A DNA stretch of 64,000 nucleotides from Actinomadura violacea (GCF_017573465.1 NZ_JAGEPF010000002.1:395803-459802), one strand, 5' to 3'. Shown: positions 35,817 to 45,125, numbered from the stretch's first letter. The notes: generated by a model not told the origin, from the letters alone. Numbers and translations are program-made.

Positions 35817-36939
35817 GCCCGGTGAGGCGCTCCAGGTAGGCGGCCCAGACCGGGCCGTGGTCGACCGGGCGGACGCCGGAGCGCAGCCGCTCCGGCTCCC
35901 CCGGCGCGTAGAACCGGGTGAGGGCGGCCGCCAGCGCGGGCGCGTCGCCGGGCGGGCAGACCAGCCCGTCCACGCCGTCGCGGACCTGCTCGGCGAACCC
36001 GCCGACGTCCGTCGCGATCACCGGCAGGCCGTGCTCGTAGGCCATCCACACGTTCTGCGACGCGGTGGCCGTCCGGTACGGCAGGACGAGCGCGTCCGCG
36101 GCGGCGAACAGGCCGGGGACGTCCGCGGCGGGCACGTAACCGGGCCGCAGGTCCACCCGGGACTCCAGATCCAGCTCCCTGATCAGCGCGCGGGTCTCGT
36201 CCAGGCCGCCCCAGAACTCGCCGGCGACGGTCAGCCCGACGTCGCCGGGGCCGTCGGCGAGCGCGCGCAGCAGGACGTCCAGGCCCTTGTACGGGCGGAC
36301 GATCCCCCAGAACAGCAGCCGCCGCCGCACCTTCCCGTCGCCGCCGCCTGCGGGCGCGCCGCCGGACGCGGGCAGGTGCGCGGGCATCTCCGCCACGCGG
36401 ACGGGGCGCGAGGTCAGCCCGCGCGCCAGGTCAGCCTGCGCCTCGGAGTGGACGAGGACGCCGTCGACCTTGCGCAGCAGCCGCTTCATCAGCGGCTCGT
36501 CGTACGGCTTGCGCTCGTGCGGCAGCACGTTGTGGCACAGCGCCACGACTCTGCTCCCCGAGGGGGGACGCCCCCCCACACCCCCCGCAAGGCTTTTGGT
36601 CCGGTGCCGGAGACCGGCGAGTATGCCCAGGTAGGACGGCACCTGGACGGGGCTGAGCACCGCCAGCACGACCAGGTCGCAGGCGCGCAGCGCCCGGCCG
36701 GTGCGGTACCAGCCGTCGGGGCGGCGCCAGTCGAGGCGGTGCCGGGTGCCGGGGAACGGCTCGCCCTCCGGCTCGGAGATCGTCTGCTGCCCCGGGTACA
36801 GGAAGCCGGGGTACTGGGCGCGCCACGACTCGATCGCGACGTCGTGCCCCGCCGCGGCCAGCCGCCGCGCCAGCTCGGTGGTGTGGTGGGCGCCGCCCCC
36901 CTTGTACGGGAAGGCGGGCCCGACGATCGCGACCCGCAC
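35797..36939 (-). CDS. GT4 glycosyltransferase
   Basis: 380 residues from GTG 36939, sharing one base with the stop of the upstream GT2 (TAGTG). GT-B fold: RVAIVGPAFPYKGGGAHHTTELARRL at the N-terminus, LLFWGIVRPYKGLDVLLRAL in the donor domain, SQNVWMAYEHGLPVIATDVGG near the C-terminus. About residues 115-130 (TKSLAGGVGGRPPSGS) are encoded by a GC-rich hairpin repeat that interrupts the otherwise normal GILAGLRH...RVVALCHN sequence. Part of the glycopolymer locus; donor sugar unknown. Confidence 0.88.
   Translation of the reverse strand: MRVAIVGPAFPYKGGGAHHTTELARRLAAAGHDVAIESWRAQYPGFLYPGQQTISEPEGEPFPGTRHRLDWRRPDGWYRTGRALRACDLVVLAVLSPVQVPSYLGILAGLRHRTKSLAGGVGGRPPSGSRVVALCHNVLPHERKPYDEPLMKRLLRKVDGVLVHSEAQADLARGLTSRPVRVAEMPAHLPASGGAPAGGGDGKVRRRLLFWGIVRPYKGLDVLLRALADGPGDVGLTVAGEFWGGLDETRALIRELDLESRVDLRPGYVPAADVPGLFAAADALVLPYRTATASQNVWMAYEHGLPVIATDVGGFAEQVRDGVDGLVCPPGDAPALAAALTRFYAPGEPERLRSGVRPVDHGPVWAAYLERLTGLTGAAR
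36556..36590. repeat. REP-like GC hairpin repeat, copy A, inside a GT4 gene
   Basis: On the minus strand: cttgcggggggtgtggg then ggggcgtcccccc. A G-run and a C-run form a 6-bp stem around a GCGT loop. The same pattern recurs at 59826-59853 and 62058-62082. It is in frame and adds ~12-16 residues to the protein. Confidence 0.7.
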
Positions 36940-37889
36940 TAGACGTCGCCGCGGGATCGGACGATCAGGTCGGCCAGCAGCGCCAGCGACGCGATGATCA
37001 GCCCCGTCACGAAGATCATGATGGTGTTGTTGGCGAAGTAGCCGATGTGCACCACCATGTCGAACACGCCCTTGAGCAGCCCGATCCCGATCAGCCACAG
37101 CGCCAGCGGCATCAGCACCTTGAGCGGGTTGAAGTACATCACCATCCGCAGCACCTGCAGGATGTAGCGGTAGGCGTCCTTGGTGAAGTGGAACTTGGAC
37201 TTGCCGGCCCGCTTGGCGTAGTCGATCGGCGTGTAGTGCACGGGGTGCTGGTTCGACAGGAACGCGATCGTGATCGTGGTGACGCAGGAGAACCCGGGCG
37301 GCAGCAGCCGCAGGTAGGGCAGCGACACCTCGCGGCGGAACGCGCGCAGCCCCGAGTTCAGGTCGGGGATCCGCGAGTTGGTGAGCCGCTCGGCGACCTT
37401 GCGGATGAACCACTTCGCGGGCACCCGCAGCAGCTTGTGCGTGCCCTCCTCGGTGGTGCGGGCCCCGACGACCTGGTCGATGGACGGGTCGGTGTCCAGG
37501 ATGTCGACGAGGTCGGGGATCCGCTCGTTCGGGTAGGACATGTCGGCGTCGGTCCACACCACGATGTCGCCGCGGGCCTGCTGGGAGCCGATCCGCCGGA
37601 CCGTCCCCGAGCCGCTGTTGTGCTGGAACGCCATGACCCGCATCTGCGGGAAGCGCGGCGCCGCCTCCTCCAGCCGGGCGAGGGTGTCGTCGGTGGAGCA
37701 GTCGTCGACGGCGAGCAGCTCGTAGCTCTTGCCGCTGTTGTCCATGGCCTTCGTGATGCGCTCGACCTCGTCGATCACGTGGTCCTGCTCGTTGTAGCAG
37801 GGCAGGACGATGGTGACGTGCACGGGGTCGCTCGGCTCGGCGCTTTCGGGCGTGGCTCGCTGCGCTGGCTCGGCGGGCTGGGTACTCAC
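36939..37889 (-). CDS. GT2 glycosyltransferase, DPM1/GtrB-like (polyprenyl-phosphate sugar synthase type)
   Basis: 316 residues from GTG 37889 (TTG 37910 possible). GT2 motifs: VTIVLPCYNEQDHV, LLAVDDCSTDDT, DxD in VVWTDADMSYP, and LNSGLRAFRRE. Two C-terminal membrane helices (~235-260 and ~275-305) follow, as in GtrB-type enzymes that make undecaprenyl-phosphate sugars for GT-C transferases. That fits with the GT-C-like proteins in this locus. Translationally coupled to the downstream GT4. Confidence 0.9.
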   Translation of the reverse strand: MSTQPAEPAQRATPESAEPSDPVHVTIVLPCYNEQDHVIDEVERITKAMDNSGKSYELLAVDDCSTDDTLARLEEAAPRFPQMRVMAFQHNSGSGTVRRIGSQQARGDIVVWTDADMSYPNERIPDLVDILDTDPSIDQVVGARTTEEGTHKLLRVPAKWFIRKVAERLTNSRIPDLNSGLRAFRREVSLPYLRLLPPGFSCVTTITIAFLSNQHPVHYTPIDYAKRAGKSKFHFTKDAYRYILQVLRMVMYFNPLKVLMPLALWLIGIGLLKGVFDMVVHIGYFANNTIMIFVTGLIIASLALLADLIVRSRGDV

Positions 37890-37950
37890 GCACCGCGAGA
37901 ATACTCGCAACCGGGGACCCCGGCCGACTCACCGGCCGGAACAGGGCCCG

Positions 37951-39993
37951 TCAGGGGGCCGTCGGCTCGGCGATCCACACGTCGAAGGCGAGGCCCCAGG
38001 ACCCGCCCGGAGGCTTGTCGAGGGTCCGCCCGTCCTGCCGGGAGCGCAGCGCCATGATCTGCCGGGGGCGGCCGTACGGCGCCACCTGCTCGGGCTTGGA
38101 GCCCATGACCACCGGGTGCCGCCCGACGCGGTCGATCTTCCGCAGGACGCGGCGGACGTCGGACTGCGTCGCGAACGAGGTGCTGCGCGCGGAGGGGATC
38201 CCGCACATCCCGCGCAGGACCTGCAGGAAGCGGTCGGCGGTGCCGGCCTCGACCACCACGACGGACCGTCCGGGCCCGAGCCTGTCGCACATCGCGTTGA
38301 CGGCGCCGACCTCCTTCTGGTCGGTGCGGCCCACCATGTACGGCGCGGACGTGATGACGATCGGCACGAGCATCAGCACGACGCCCGACACCGCCGACAC
38401 CTGCACCACCCGCCGCGAGTACCCGAGCCGCCGGAGCCGCTTGGTGATCCACGCGGCCGCGAACACCGTGAACAGCAGCAGCCCGGGGATGACCAGGCCG
38501 ATCAGCCGCCGGGACGCCCACGGGTGGTCCGGGGTGATGCCCGGCCTGACCAGCACCTGGACGGTCGTCCAGACGACGATCGCGTAGGGCAGCGGCCACT
38601 GCGGCGACTGGCGGCGCATCAGCCGCCGCACGAGCAGCGCCGCGCCGAACGTGGCGAGCAGCAGCGCGGGGATGCCGATGTACCAGACGACCCAGTACAG
38701 CGACAGCTCCGAGTACTGCCGGGTGCCGTCCAGCGGCAGGTGGTCGACCTTCTGGACGGCCTCGATGAACTGGGCGTTCAGCCGGTCGTCGGTGTTGGTC
38801 GGGACGCGCCGGACGGTCTGCACGAGGGGCCGGACGGCGAACCCGACCATGACCAGCGCGGTGAGGACGGCGGCGGCGCCGGGCAGCCGGCCGCGCCCGA
38901 TCGCCGCGCCGGCCGCGCGCAGCCGCCGGCCCGTCGCGTCCCAGCGGAGCAGGAGCACCATCAGGACGGTCGCGGCGACGATCGCGCCGGAGATGAGCAG
39001 CAGCGGGTCCAGCGAGGCGTGCAGGTAGTCCAGGTACGGGCGGGACTTCAGGTAACCCTCGACGAGCCCGGCGGCGGCGCCGAGCGCGAGCCCGCCCGCG
39101 AGGGCGTAGCCGGTCCGGCGCCGCCACGCGACGAGCAGCCCGGCGTACACCACGGCGGGCAGGATGTCGCGGATCCCGTCGATCCGGACGAGCACGATCA
39201 GCCCGAGCGCGAGGCCGCCGAGGAACGCCTTCACCATCGCCGGGCGGGGCCGCTCCGTCCGGCCGTCGTGCAGCAGCGACAGCCCGCCGAGCAGCAGGAT
39301 CAGCGCCGGCGGCTCGCTGAACGTGGACCGCGACACCCACAGCATCGGCAGGGTCAGCGCCAGCAGCAGCGCCCCGGCGGGCGCCCACCGCGGGCCGACC
39401 AGCCGGGCGACGAGCCCGCCGAACGCCAGCACGCTGCAGGCGCCCAGCAGCGGCGCCATCAGCAGCATCCCGTGGACGCCGCCCGCCCAGCCGCCGAGCG
39501 CGAGGATCAGCGGCAGGCCCGCCATGAACTGCGGGACGACCGACCCGCCGTGCTCGTAGAAGGCGGGGCTGTCGAAGCTCAGCGCCGGGTCGCCGCCGCC
39601 GAACGCCCAGCGCATCTGCGGGATCGGCAGCGAGCCGTGGTCCTGCAGCCACGTCGCGAACTGCACGTAGGAGGCGGGGTCGCGGCGGACGATGATCTGC
39701 TCGGAGCACATCAGCGCCTCGAACACCAGGAACGCGACGGCGACGGCGATCACGCCGGCCGCCGACCACCACGGCGCGGGGCCGAGCGGGCCGTCCCGCT
39801 CGGCGGTCTCGTCGCGGGGGCGGCGCCGCAGGCCGAGCCAGAGCGCCGCGGCGGCGGCCGGCACCCACAGCAGGATCGCCGGGCCCGGCCGGAACACCCC
39901 GCCCATGAGCAGCGGGAGCGCCACCACGAGCCAGGCCGCGACCAGCAGCGCCGGCGCCACGGTGATCCGGGCGAGCAGCCGACCCGCGTTCAT
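37951..39993 (-). CDS. Polytopic membrane protein, GT-C-like glycosyltransferase
   Basis: 680 residues with ~12-13 membrane helices up to ~540 and an extracellular C-terminal domain (~545-680). The first outer loop carries RRDPASYVQFATWLQDHG; an acidic residue in this loop is the catalytic position in GT-C enzymes that use polyprenyl-phosphate sugars. Two Cys (AMCDRLG and GMCGIP) may pair outside. The family is not precisely recognised. It is 61 bp upstream of the GtrB-like GT2 on the same strand, which would supply its lipid-linked donor. Confidence 0.8.
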   Translation of the reverse strand: MNAGRLLARITVAPALLVAAWLVVALPLLMGGVFRPGPAILLWVPAAAAALWLGLRRRPRDETAERDGPLGPAPWWSAAGVIAVAVAFLVFEALMCSEQIIVRRDPASYVQFATWLQDHGSLPIPQMRWAFGGGDPALSFDSPAFYEHGGSVVPQFMAGLPLILALGGWAGGVHGMLLMAPLLGACSVLAFGGLVARLVGPRWAPAGALLLALTLPMLWVSRSTFSEPPALILLLGGLSLLHDGRTERPRPAMVKAFLGGLALGLIVLVRIDGIRDILPAVVYAGLLVAWRRRTGYALAGGLALGAAAGLVEGYLKSRPYLDYLHASLDPLLLISGAIVAATVLMVLLLRWDATGRRLRAAGAAIGRGRLPGAAAVLTALVMVGFAVRPLVQTVRRVPTNTDDRLNAQFIEAVQKVDHLPLDGTRQYSELSLYWVVWYIGIPALLLATFGAALLVRRLMRRQSPQWPLPYAIVVWTTVQVLVRPGITPDHPWASRRLIGLVIPGLLLFTVFAAAWITKRLRRLGYSRRVVQVSAVSGVVLMLVPIVITSAPYMVGRTDQKEVGAVNAMCDRLGPGRSVVVVEAGTADRFLQVLRGMCGIPSARSTSFATQSDVRRVLRKIDRVGRHPVVMGSKPEQVAPYGRPRQIMALRSRQDGRTLDKPPGGSWGLAFDVWIAEPTAP

Positions 39994-40101
39994 GAACCCG
40001 CCCCGTGCTCGTCCGATCCGTGCTCAGTCATCGGAGTCGGAGCGTAGCGGTACCGGCCCGTTGCCGAGTCCCGGCCGGTCACGGGGCTCTACGCTCGCCC
40101 C

Positions 40102-40962
40102 ATGAGCCAGAGCGAACCCGCCGCGTCCGGACCCGCCGAGCTGCTGCGGCGGCGGTTGGACGACGACCCGTCCCGGCCCCTCGTCACCTACTACGACGAC
40201 GCGCGGGGCGAGCGCGTCGAGCTGTCCGCGCGGACGTTCGACAACTGGGTGGCCAAGACCGCGAACTTCCTGGTGGACGGGCTGGCCGCGGAGCCGGGCG
40301 GGCGCGTCGTGCTCGCGCTGCCGCCGCACTGGCAGACCGCGGTGTGGCTGGCGGCCTGCTGGTCGGCGGGGCTGGTGGCCGAGCCGGTCGACCCGGCGGC
40401 GCTGCGCGAGCGCGCCGCGGCGGGCGCCGAACCGCTCGGGGCGTCCGGGCCGTACATCCTGGCGGCGGCCGAGGAGGTGCTGGACGTGGTGCTGGCGGAC
40501 CCGGGGTTGGACACCGACGCGGAGGAGGTCGTCGGGCTGTCGCTGCACCCGCTCGGCGGCCCGCTGGCCGACTGCCCCGTGGGGGTCACCGACTACGCGG
40601 CGGAGGTCCGCTCCTACGGCGACCGGTTCGCCGCGGGCCCGCAGGTGTCGCCCGCGCTGCCCGCCCTGGATGTGACAAAGACCACATTCACCGGCGCCGA
40701 GCTGGTCGCCGAGGCGCGCGCGGCCGCCCGGAAATGGGAGCTGGGCGCGTCCTCGCGGATCCTGGTCGACATGCCGTTCGGCACCCTCGACGGGGTTCTT
40801 GCCGGCCTGGTCGCACCACTAGCCTCAGGTGCTTCCGTCATAATCCAACGAAACTTTGACAAAGCCACCCTAGATCGACGCTTGACCGTGGAGCATGTGA
40901 CGGCGGTGGCGGGACTGCCCGGCTGGAAAGACGCATCCGGGTCCGTGCGCCGGCTCGCCTGA
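40102..40962 (+). CDS. TIGR03089-family protein (truncated adenylation-domain homologue)
   Basis: 286 residues. It aligns with the N-terminal part of acyl-CoA synthetases (ARTFDNWVAKTANFLVDGLAAEPGGRVVLALPPHWQTAVWLAACWSAG) but ends before the ATP-binding C-terminal lid, so it probably cannot adenylate. This is the normal architecture of the family, which sits next to LCP genes in actinobacteria (Rv3268 position). Codon use changes in the last third: 40793-40900 is strikingly poorer in GC (e.g. tcataatccaacgaaactttgac). Confidence 0.88.
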   Translation: MSQSEPAASGPAELLRRRLDDDPSRPLVTYYDDARGERVELSARTFDNWVAKTANFLVDGLAAEPGGRVVLALPPHWQTAVWLAACWSAGLVAEPVDPAALRERAAAGAEPLGASGPYILAAAEEVLDVVLADPGLDTDAEEVVGLSLHPLGGPLADCPVGVTDYAAEVRSYGDRFAAGPQVSPALPALDVTKTTFTGAELVAEARAAARKWELGASSRILVDMPFGTLDGVLAGLVAPLASGASVIIQRNFDKATLDRRLTVEHVTAVAGLPGWKDASGSVRRLA

Positions 40963-41114
40963 CCTACGCTCTCTTTGCCCGCGCTTTGTCAACCGAGCCA
41001 CGGCCAGCCCCGTCACAGCAGTAGGACAGTTCGAGCAGGACAGACCGTTCCAGCAGAGCAGACCAAGCCGACCGATCCCCTGAAAGCGGGCCGCGCCCCC
41101 CGGACACGGAGCCG

Positions 41115-42536
41115 ATGAACAGCAACCCGATGTACATGGAGTACGTCGACGACGCCGACCCGCAGCCGGCGCCGCGTCGACGCGGCTGGCGCATCCTCGG
41201 GTGGGCGTGCGTCGGACTGTCGGCGGTCATGGTGGCCGGCTCGCTCACGGCCTACGGCCTGTACCGGCAGGCGATGGGCAACATCAACCACGAGGACGTC
41301 AACGCCCAGCTCGGCCCCAACCGGCCGAAGAAGCTGAACAGCGCGATGAACATCCTGCTGCTCGGGTCCGACACCCGCGCCGGCGCCAACGCCAGCTACG
41401 GCCGGTCGATGAAGAACGACCCGCCGCGCTCGGACACGATGATCCTGCTGCACCTGTCCCCGGGCGGCAGCCAGGCGATGGGCATCAGCTTCCCGCGCGA
41501 CCTCATCGTGCACATCCCGTCGTGCAAGACCCACGCCGGCGGCATGTCGCCCGACCAGCCGCACGCGCAGATCAACTCCGCGTTCACCATCGGCGGCGCC
41601 GCCTGCGTCATCAAGACGATCGAGGGCCTGTCCGACATCCGGATCGACCACTTCATGCAGGTCGACTTCACCGGCTTCAAGGCCATCACGAGCGCGGTCG
41701 GCGGCGTCCCGGTCTGCCTGCCGAAGGCCGTGAACGACCCGAAGTCGGGGCTGCGCCTGTCCAAGGGCAGGCACACCATCAAGGGCTCCACCGCCCTCGC
41801 CTACGTGCGCGTCCGGCACGGCCTCGGCGACGGCTCCGACCTCGACCGCATCAAGCGGCAGCAGAAGTTCATGGGCGCGCTGGCGAGCAAGGCCATGAGC
41901 GCCGGGGTGCTGAGCAACCCGACCAAGATGCTGCCGCTGATGAACGCGACGACCAAGTCGCTCACCACCGACAAGGAACTGACCCCCCAGGTCATGATCA
42001 AGATCGCCCAGGGCATGCAGGGCATGACCTCGGGCAAGCTGCGCTTCGTCACCGCGCCCAACGGCCCGGACCCCTCCGACCCGAACCGGGTGGTGCTCAC
42101 CTCCGCCGCGCAGCCGTTCTTCTCCTCGATCCGCAACGACAAGACCGTGCCGACCGAGTCCAAGACGGCCGCCCCCAAGATCCAGCCCGACCAGGTGCGG
42201 GTGCGGGTCTACAACGGCAGCGGCATCGCCGGGCAGGCCAGCCGCGTCGCCTCCGACCTGGAGGCGCAGGGCTTCCAGGTGACGGTCGGCGGCAACGCCT
42301 CCGCCACGAAGACCACCAAGGTGCTGTACGGTTCCGGGGCCGACCAGCAGGCCCAGACGCTCACCGCGCTGATCCCGAGCAAGCCGGCCCCGGCCGCGCG
42401 GACCAGTGGCGGAACGCCCGGCGTGGTGGACCTGGTCGTCGGCTCCGACTGGACGGCCCTGAAGAGCGCCAAGGGGGGCATCCCCGCGCAGCAGGGCGAG
42501 ATCCGCGCCAACGACGACATCTGCAAGGGGGCTTGA
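41115..42536 (+). CDS. LytR-CpsA-Psr (LCP) family wall-polymer ligase with LytR_C domain
   Basis: 473 residues. A short cytoplasmic start, a membrane helix (~24-48), then the extracellular LCP domain (~75-260): NILLLGSDTRAG, RSDTMILLHL, GISFPRDLIVHIP, FMQVDFTGFKAIT, LAYVRVRHGLGDGSDLDRIKRQQ, with the Arg/Asp residues that bind the polyprenyl pyrophosphate. A LytR_C domain (~360-455; VRVRVYNGSGIAGQA) follows. LCP enzymes transfer teichoic acids or arabinogalactan-like polymers from lipid carriers to peptidoglycan, so it marks the end step of this locus. Confidence 0.95.
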   Translation: MNSNPMYMEYVDDADPQPAPRRRGWRILGWACVGLSAVMVAGSLTAYGLYRQAMGNINHEDVNAQLGPNRPKKLNSAMNILLLGSDTRAGANASYGRSMKNDPPRSDTMILLHLSPGGSQAMGISFPRDLIVHIPSCKTHAGGMSPDQPHAQINSAFTIGGAACVIKTIEGLSDIRIDHFMQVDFTGFKAITSAVGGVPVCLPKAVNDPKSGLRLSKGRHTIKGSTALAYVRVRHGLGDGSDLDRIKRQQKFMGALASKAMSAGVLSNPTKMLPLMNATTKSLTTDKELTPQVMIKIAQGMQGMTSGKLRFVTAPNGPDPSDPNRVVLTSAAQPFFSSIRNDKTVPTESKTAAPKIQPDQVRVRVYNGSGIAGQASRVASDLEAQGFQVTVGGNASATKTTKVLYGSGADQQAQTLTALIPSKPAPAARTSGGTPGVVDLVVGSDWTALKSAKGGIPAQQGEIRANDDICKGA

Positions 42537-42547
42537 ACCGGCAGGCC

Positions 42548-43795
42548 ATGACGTACAGCACCTGGCCCTCGGGGGCCGAGACGGGACCGCAGGCCGCCGC
42601 GCCGACGGCGGCCGACCAGCCGATACCGGAGGGCCGGAGCGCACCCGCCGTCCCCGACCCCCGCCCCGACCCGGCGGCGCCTCCCGACGCGGCGGCGCCC
42701 GCCGGCGCGGTCGCGACGGCCCCGGCCCCGCCCGAGGGCGAGCGGCAGGGCGCCGGTCCGGTCCGGATCGCCTCGCCGCCGAAGCCGCGCAGGGAGCGCG
42801 ACCCGTTCTTCGACAACGCGAAGTACTTCGCGATCCTGCTGGTGGTGTCGGGGCACTCGATCGCCAACCTGCAGAACGTCCCGATGGCCAAGGGCCTGTA
42901 CATCTTCATCTACATGTTCCACATGCCGCTGTTCATCGTGATCACCGGCTACTTCTCGCGGAACTGGACGTTCTCCCCCGGCAAGGCCCGCAAGCTCATC
43001 ACCAACGTCGGCGTCCCGTACGTGGTGTTCGAGGTCGCGTACTCGCTGTACGACTGGCTGGCGGGCCGCCACGACCTGGAGATCAGCCTGCTGAGCCCGT
43101 ACTACCTGACGTGGTTCCTGTGCGCGCTGTTCCTGTGGCGGCTGTCGACCCCGGTGTGGCAGCAGATCCGGTGGCCGCTGGCCGTCGCGATGGGGTTCGC
43201 CCTGCTGTCCTACATGAGCGACCTCGGCGGCACCTTCGACATCCACCGGGTGTTCGGGCTGCTGCCGTTCTACGTCCTCGGGCTGAAGCTCAGGCCGGAG
43301 CACTTCGAGCTGCTGAAGAAGCCGATCGCGCGGCCCATCGGCGCGGTCGTCCTCGTCATCGGGCTGGCGTGCTCCTACCTGGTCATGAAGCACATGTCGG
43401 TGAGCTGGATCTTCTGGAAGGACCCGCACGACAAGCTCGGCGTCGGCGACTTCAAGGGCACCCTGATGCGGCTGGCGATGTTCGCGAGCGCGACGGTGCT
43501 GGTCGCCGCCTTCCTGACCCTGATCCCGCGCAAGCGGTACTGGTTCACCGCGCTGGGCGCGACGACGCTGTACTGCTACCTGCTGCACGGCTTCGTCACC
43601 CGGCTGCTGAACTTCACCGGCTGGTGGGGCGCGGACTGGATGCACACGCCGGCCGGCGTGGTCGCGGTGATCTGCGGGGCCGTCGTCGTCGGAACGTTCC
43701 TGTGCTCCCCGCCGGTCCGCCGGACCATGAGCTGGGCGCTGGAGCCCAAGATGACCTGGGTGTTCACCCCGCTGCGCCGGCCGAGCCGCGGCTGA
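42548..43795 (+). CDS. Membrane acyltransferase (AT3 family), paralogue 1
   Basis: 415 residues from ATG 42548, 11 bp after the LCP stop. A ~80-residue cytoplasmic Pro/Ala-rich tail precedes the acyltransferase-3 core: RDPFFDNAKYFAILLVVSGHSI with the catalytic His, FIYMFHMPLFIVITGYFSRN, and ~10 membrane helices ending in ALEPKMTWVF. It probably moves acetyl or another acyl group across the membrane to hydroxyls of the surface polymer. Paralogous to the next gene. Confidence 0.9.
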   Translation: MTYSTWPSGAETGPQAAAPTAADQPIPEGRSAPAVPDPRPDPAAPPDAAAPAGAVATAPAPPEGERQGAGPVRIASPPKPRRERDPFFDNAKYFAILLVVSGHSIANLQNVPMAKGLYIFIYMFHMPLFIVITGYFSRNWTFSPGKARKLITNVGVPYVVFEVAYSLYDWLAGRHDLEISLLSPYYLTWFLCALFLWRLSTPVWQQIRWPLAVAMGFALLSYMSDLGGTFDIHRVFGLLPFYVLGLKLRPEHFELLKKPIARPIGAVVLVIGLACSYLVMKHMSVSWIFWKDPHDKLGVGDFKGTLMRLAMFASATVLVAAFLTLIPRKRYWFTALGATTLYCYLLHGFVTRLLNFTGWWGADWMHTPAGVVAVICGAVVVGTFLCSPPVRRTMSWALEPKMTWVFTPLRRPSRG

Positions 43796-43911
43796 GGGCC
43801 GGGCCGGACCGGAACAATCCGGCAACCGGCCCCAGGAGCGCCGATCGCGGACTAGAGTCGCCCTGCCCGCACGTGAACGGTAGTCACGGACGAAATGAAT
43901 CCTTCGGAGAC

Positions 43912-45066
43912 ATGACGGAAACCCTCCCCCAGCCCCGTCCCCCGGAGCCCGGCGGTCCGCCCGCGGGCGGGCCGGCGCCCGTCCCGCCGGCGGTCCCCGA
44001 GCCCCCCGTCGCGCGGCCCGCGCCGCAGCCCCCCGCTCCGCCCCGGCAGCGCGACGCCTACTTCGACAACGTCAAGTTCTTCCTGATCCTGCTGGTCGTC
44101 CTCGGGCACGTGTGGGAGGTCCTGCGCAAGGACAGCCACGCCGTGGACGCGGCCTACACCGTGGTGTACGGCTTCCACATGCCGGTGTTCGTCTTCGTCT
44201 CCGGTTACTTCGCCCGCGGATTCATGCGGTCGACCGACAAATTCAGGGTAATTTTCCCCACGTTGGTCGTTCCGTACGTGATCTTCGCCGTGCTTTACCG
44301 GCTGCAGCTGGTGTACATCCGGGGAAATGATTTCCGGCTGCAGGAACTTTTCCGTCCGCAGTTCCTGATGTGGTTCCTCGTCGCGCTGGTGCTGTGGCGG
44401 CTGAGCGCCCCGCTGTGGGCGCACCTGCGGCACCCCGTCGCGGTGTCGGTGGCGTTGTCGCTGGTCGCCGGGAGCTGGAGCTTCAACACCGACCCGACGC
44501 TGTGCCGGGCCGCCGCGCTGCTGCCGTTCTTCGTCCTCGGCCTCACGATCAGGCCCGAGCTGGCGCAGGCCCCGCGCAACCGCGAGTGGGCGCGCTGGGC
44601 CGGCATCGCGGTGCTGCTGGCGGCGCTGCCGGTCGCCTACGTCTGGGAGCGCGGCACCGTCCTGCCGAAGATCGCGCACGGTGTGCTGCTGTGGAACCGC
44701 GGCTACGAGCAACTGCACTTCAGCGCGGTGGAGGGCATGGGATACCGGCTGCTCGCGCTGGCGCTCGCCGTCGGCCTCGGCACCGCGTTCCTCGCGGCCG
44801 TCCCGCGCGGCCGGGCCTGGTACACCGCGCTCGGGACCCGGACGATGTACGTCTACCTGCTGCACGGCCTCATCGTGAAGACGCTGGACTACGGCGGCGT
44901 CTTCGACGCGCACTTCTTCAACACCCCGGCGGGCGTGGTCGCCGCGACGCTGGGGGCGCTCGCGGCCGGCGTGCTGCTCGGCACCGCCCCCGTGCAGCGG
45001 CTCACCCATTGGGCGATCGAGCCCAAGGGCCGATGGCTACTCAAGCCCTCTCATGGCAGGACATAA
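43912..45066 (+). CDS. Membrane acyltransferase (AT3 family), paralogue 2
   Basis: 384 residues from ATG 43912. Same plan as its neighbour: Pro-rich tail (~45 residues), RDAYFDNVKFFLILLVVLGHVW with the catalytic His, VVYGFHMPVFVFVSGYFARG, about 10 helices, ending in AIEPKGRWLLKPS. Tandem duplication followed by divergence suggests two acylation sites or two acyl donors. A patch at ~44215-44350 is lower in GC than its surroundings. Confidence 0.9.
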   Translation: MTETLPQPRPPEPGGPPAGGPAPVPPAVPEPPVARPAPQPPAPPRQRDAYFDNVKFFLILLVVLGHVWEVLRKDSHAVDAAYTVVYGFHMPVFVFVSGYFARGFMRSTDKFRVIFPTLVVPYVIFAVLYRLQLVYIRGNDFRLQELFRPQFLMWFLVALVLWRLSAPLWAHLRHPVAVSVALSLVAGSWSFNTDPTLCRAAALLPFFVLGLTIRPELAQAPRNREWARWAGIAVLLAALPVAYVWERGTVLPKIAHGVLLWNRGYEQLHFSAVEGMGYRLLALALAVGLGTAFLAAVPRGRAWYTALGTRTMYVYLLHGLIVKTLDYGGVFDAHFFNTPAGVVAATLGALAAGVLLGTAPVQRLTHWAIEPKGRWLLKPSHGRT

Positions 45067-45093
45067 GATTTACCTGCCGGATGCGGGTATGAT
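45065..45093 (+). promoter_or_regulatory. Candidate promoter for the GT2-TagF genes
   Basis: AT-richer gap after the second acyltransferase gene with a good -10 hexamer tatgat at 45088-45093, 33 bp before the next start codon. The -35 (around 45065-45070, aagatt) is weak. Confidence 0.35.
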
Positions 45094-45125
45094 CCAGATT
45101 CATCGAGTAGTTGATTGGCGTTCGC

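Noticed and set aside
41201..42547. Long open frame upstream of, and in frame with, acyltransferase 1
   Set aside because: It is a shadow of the LCP gene in another frame; the true start is ATG 42548.
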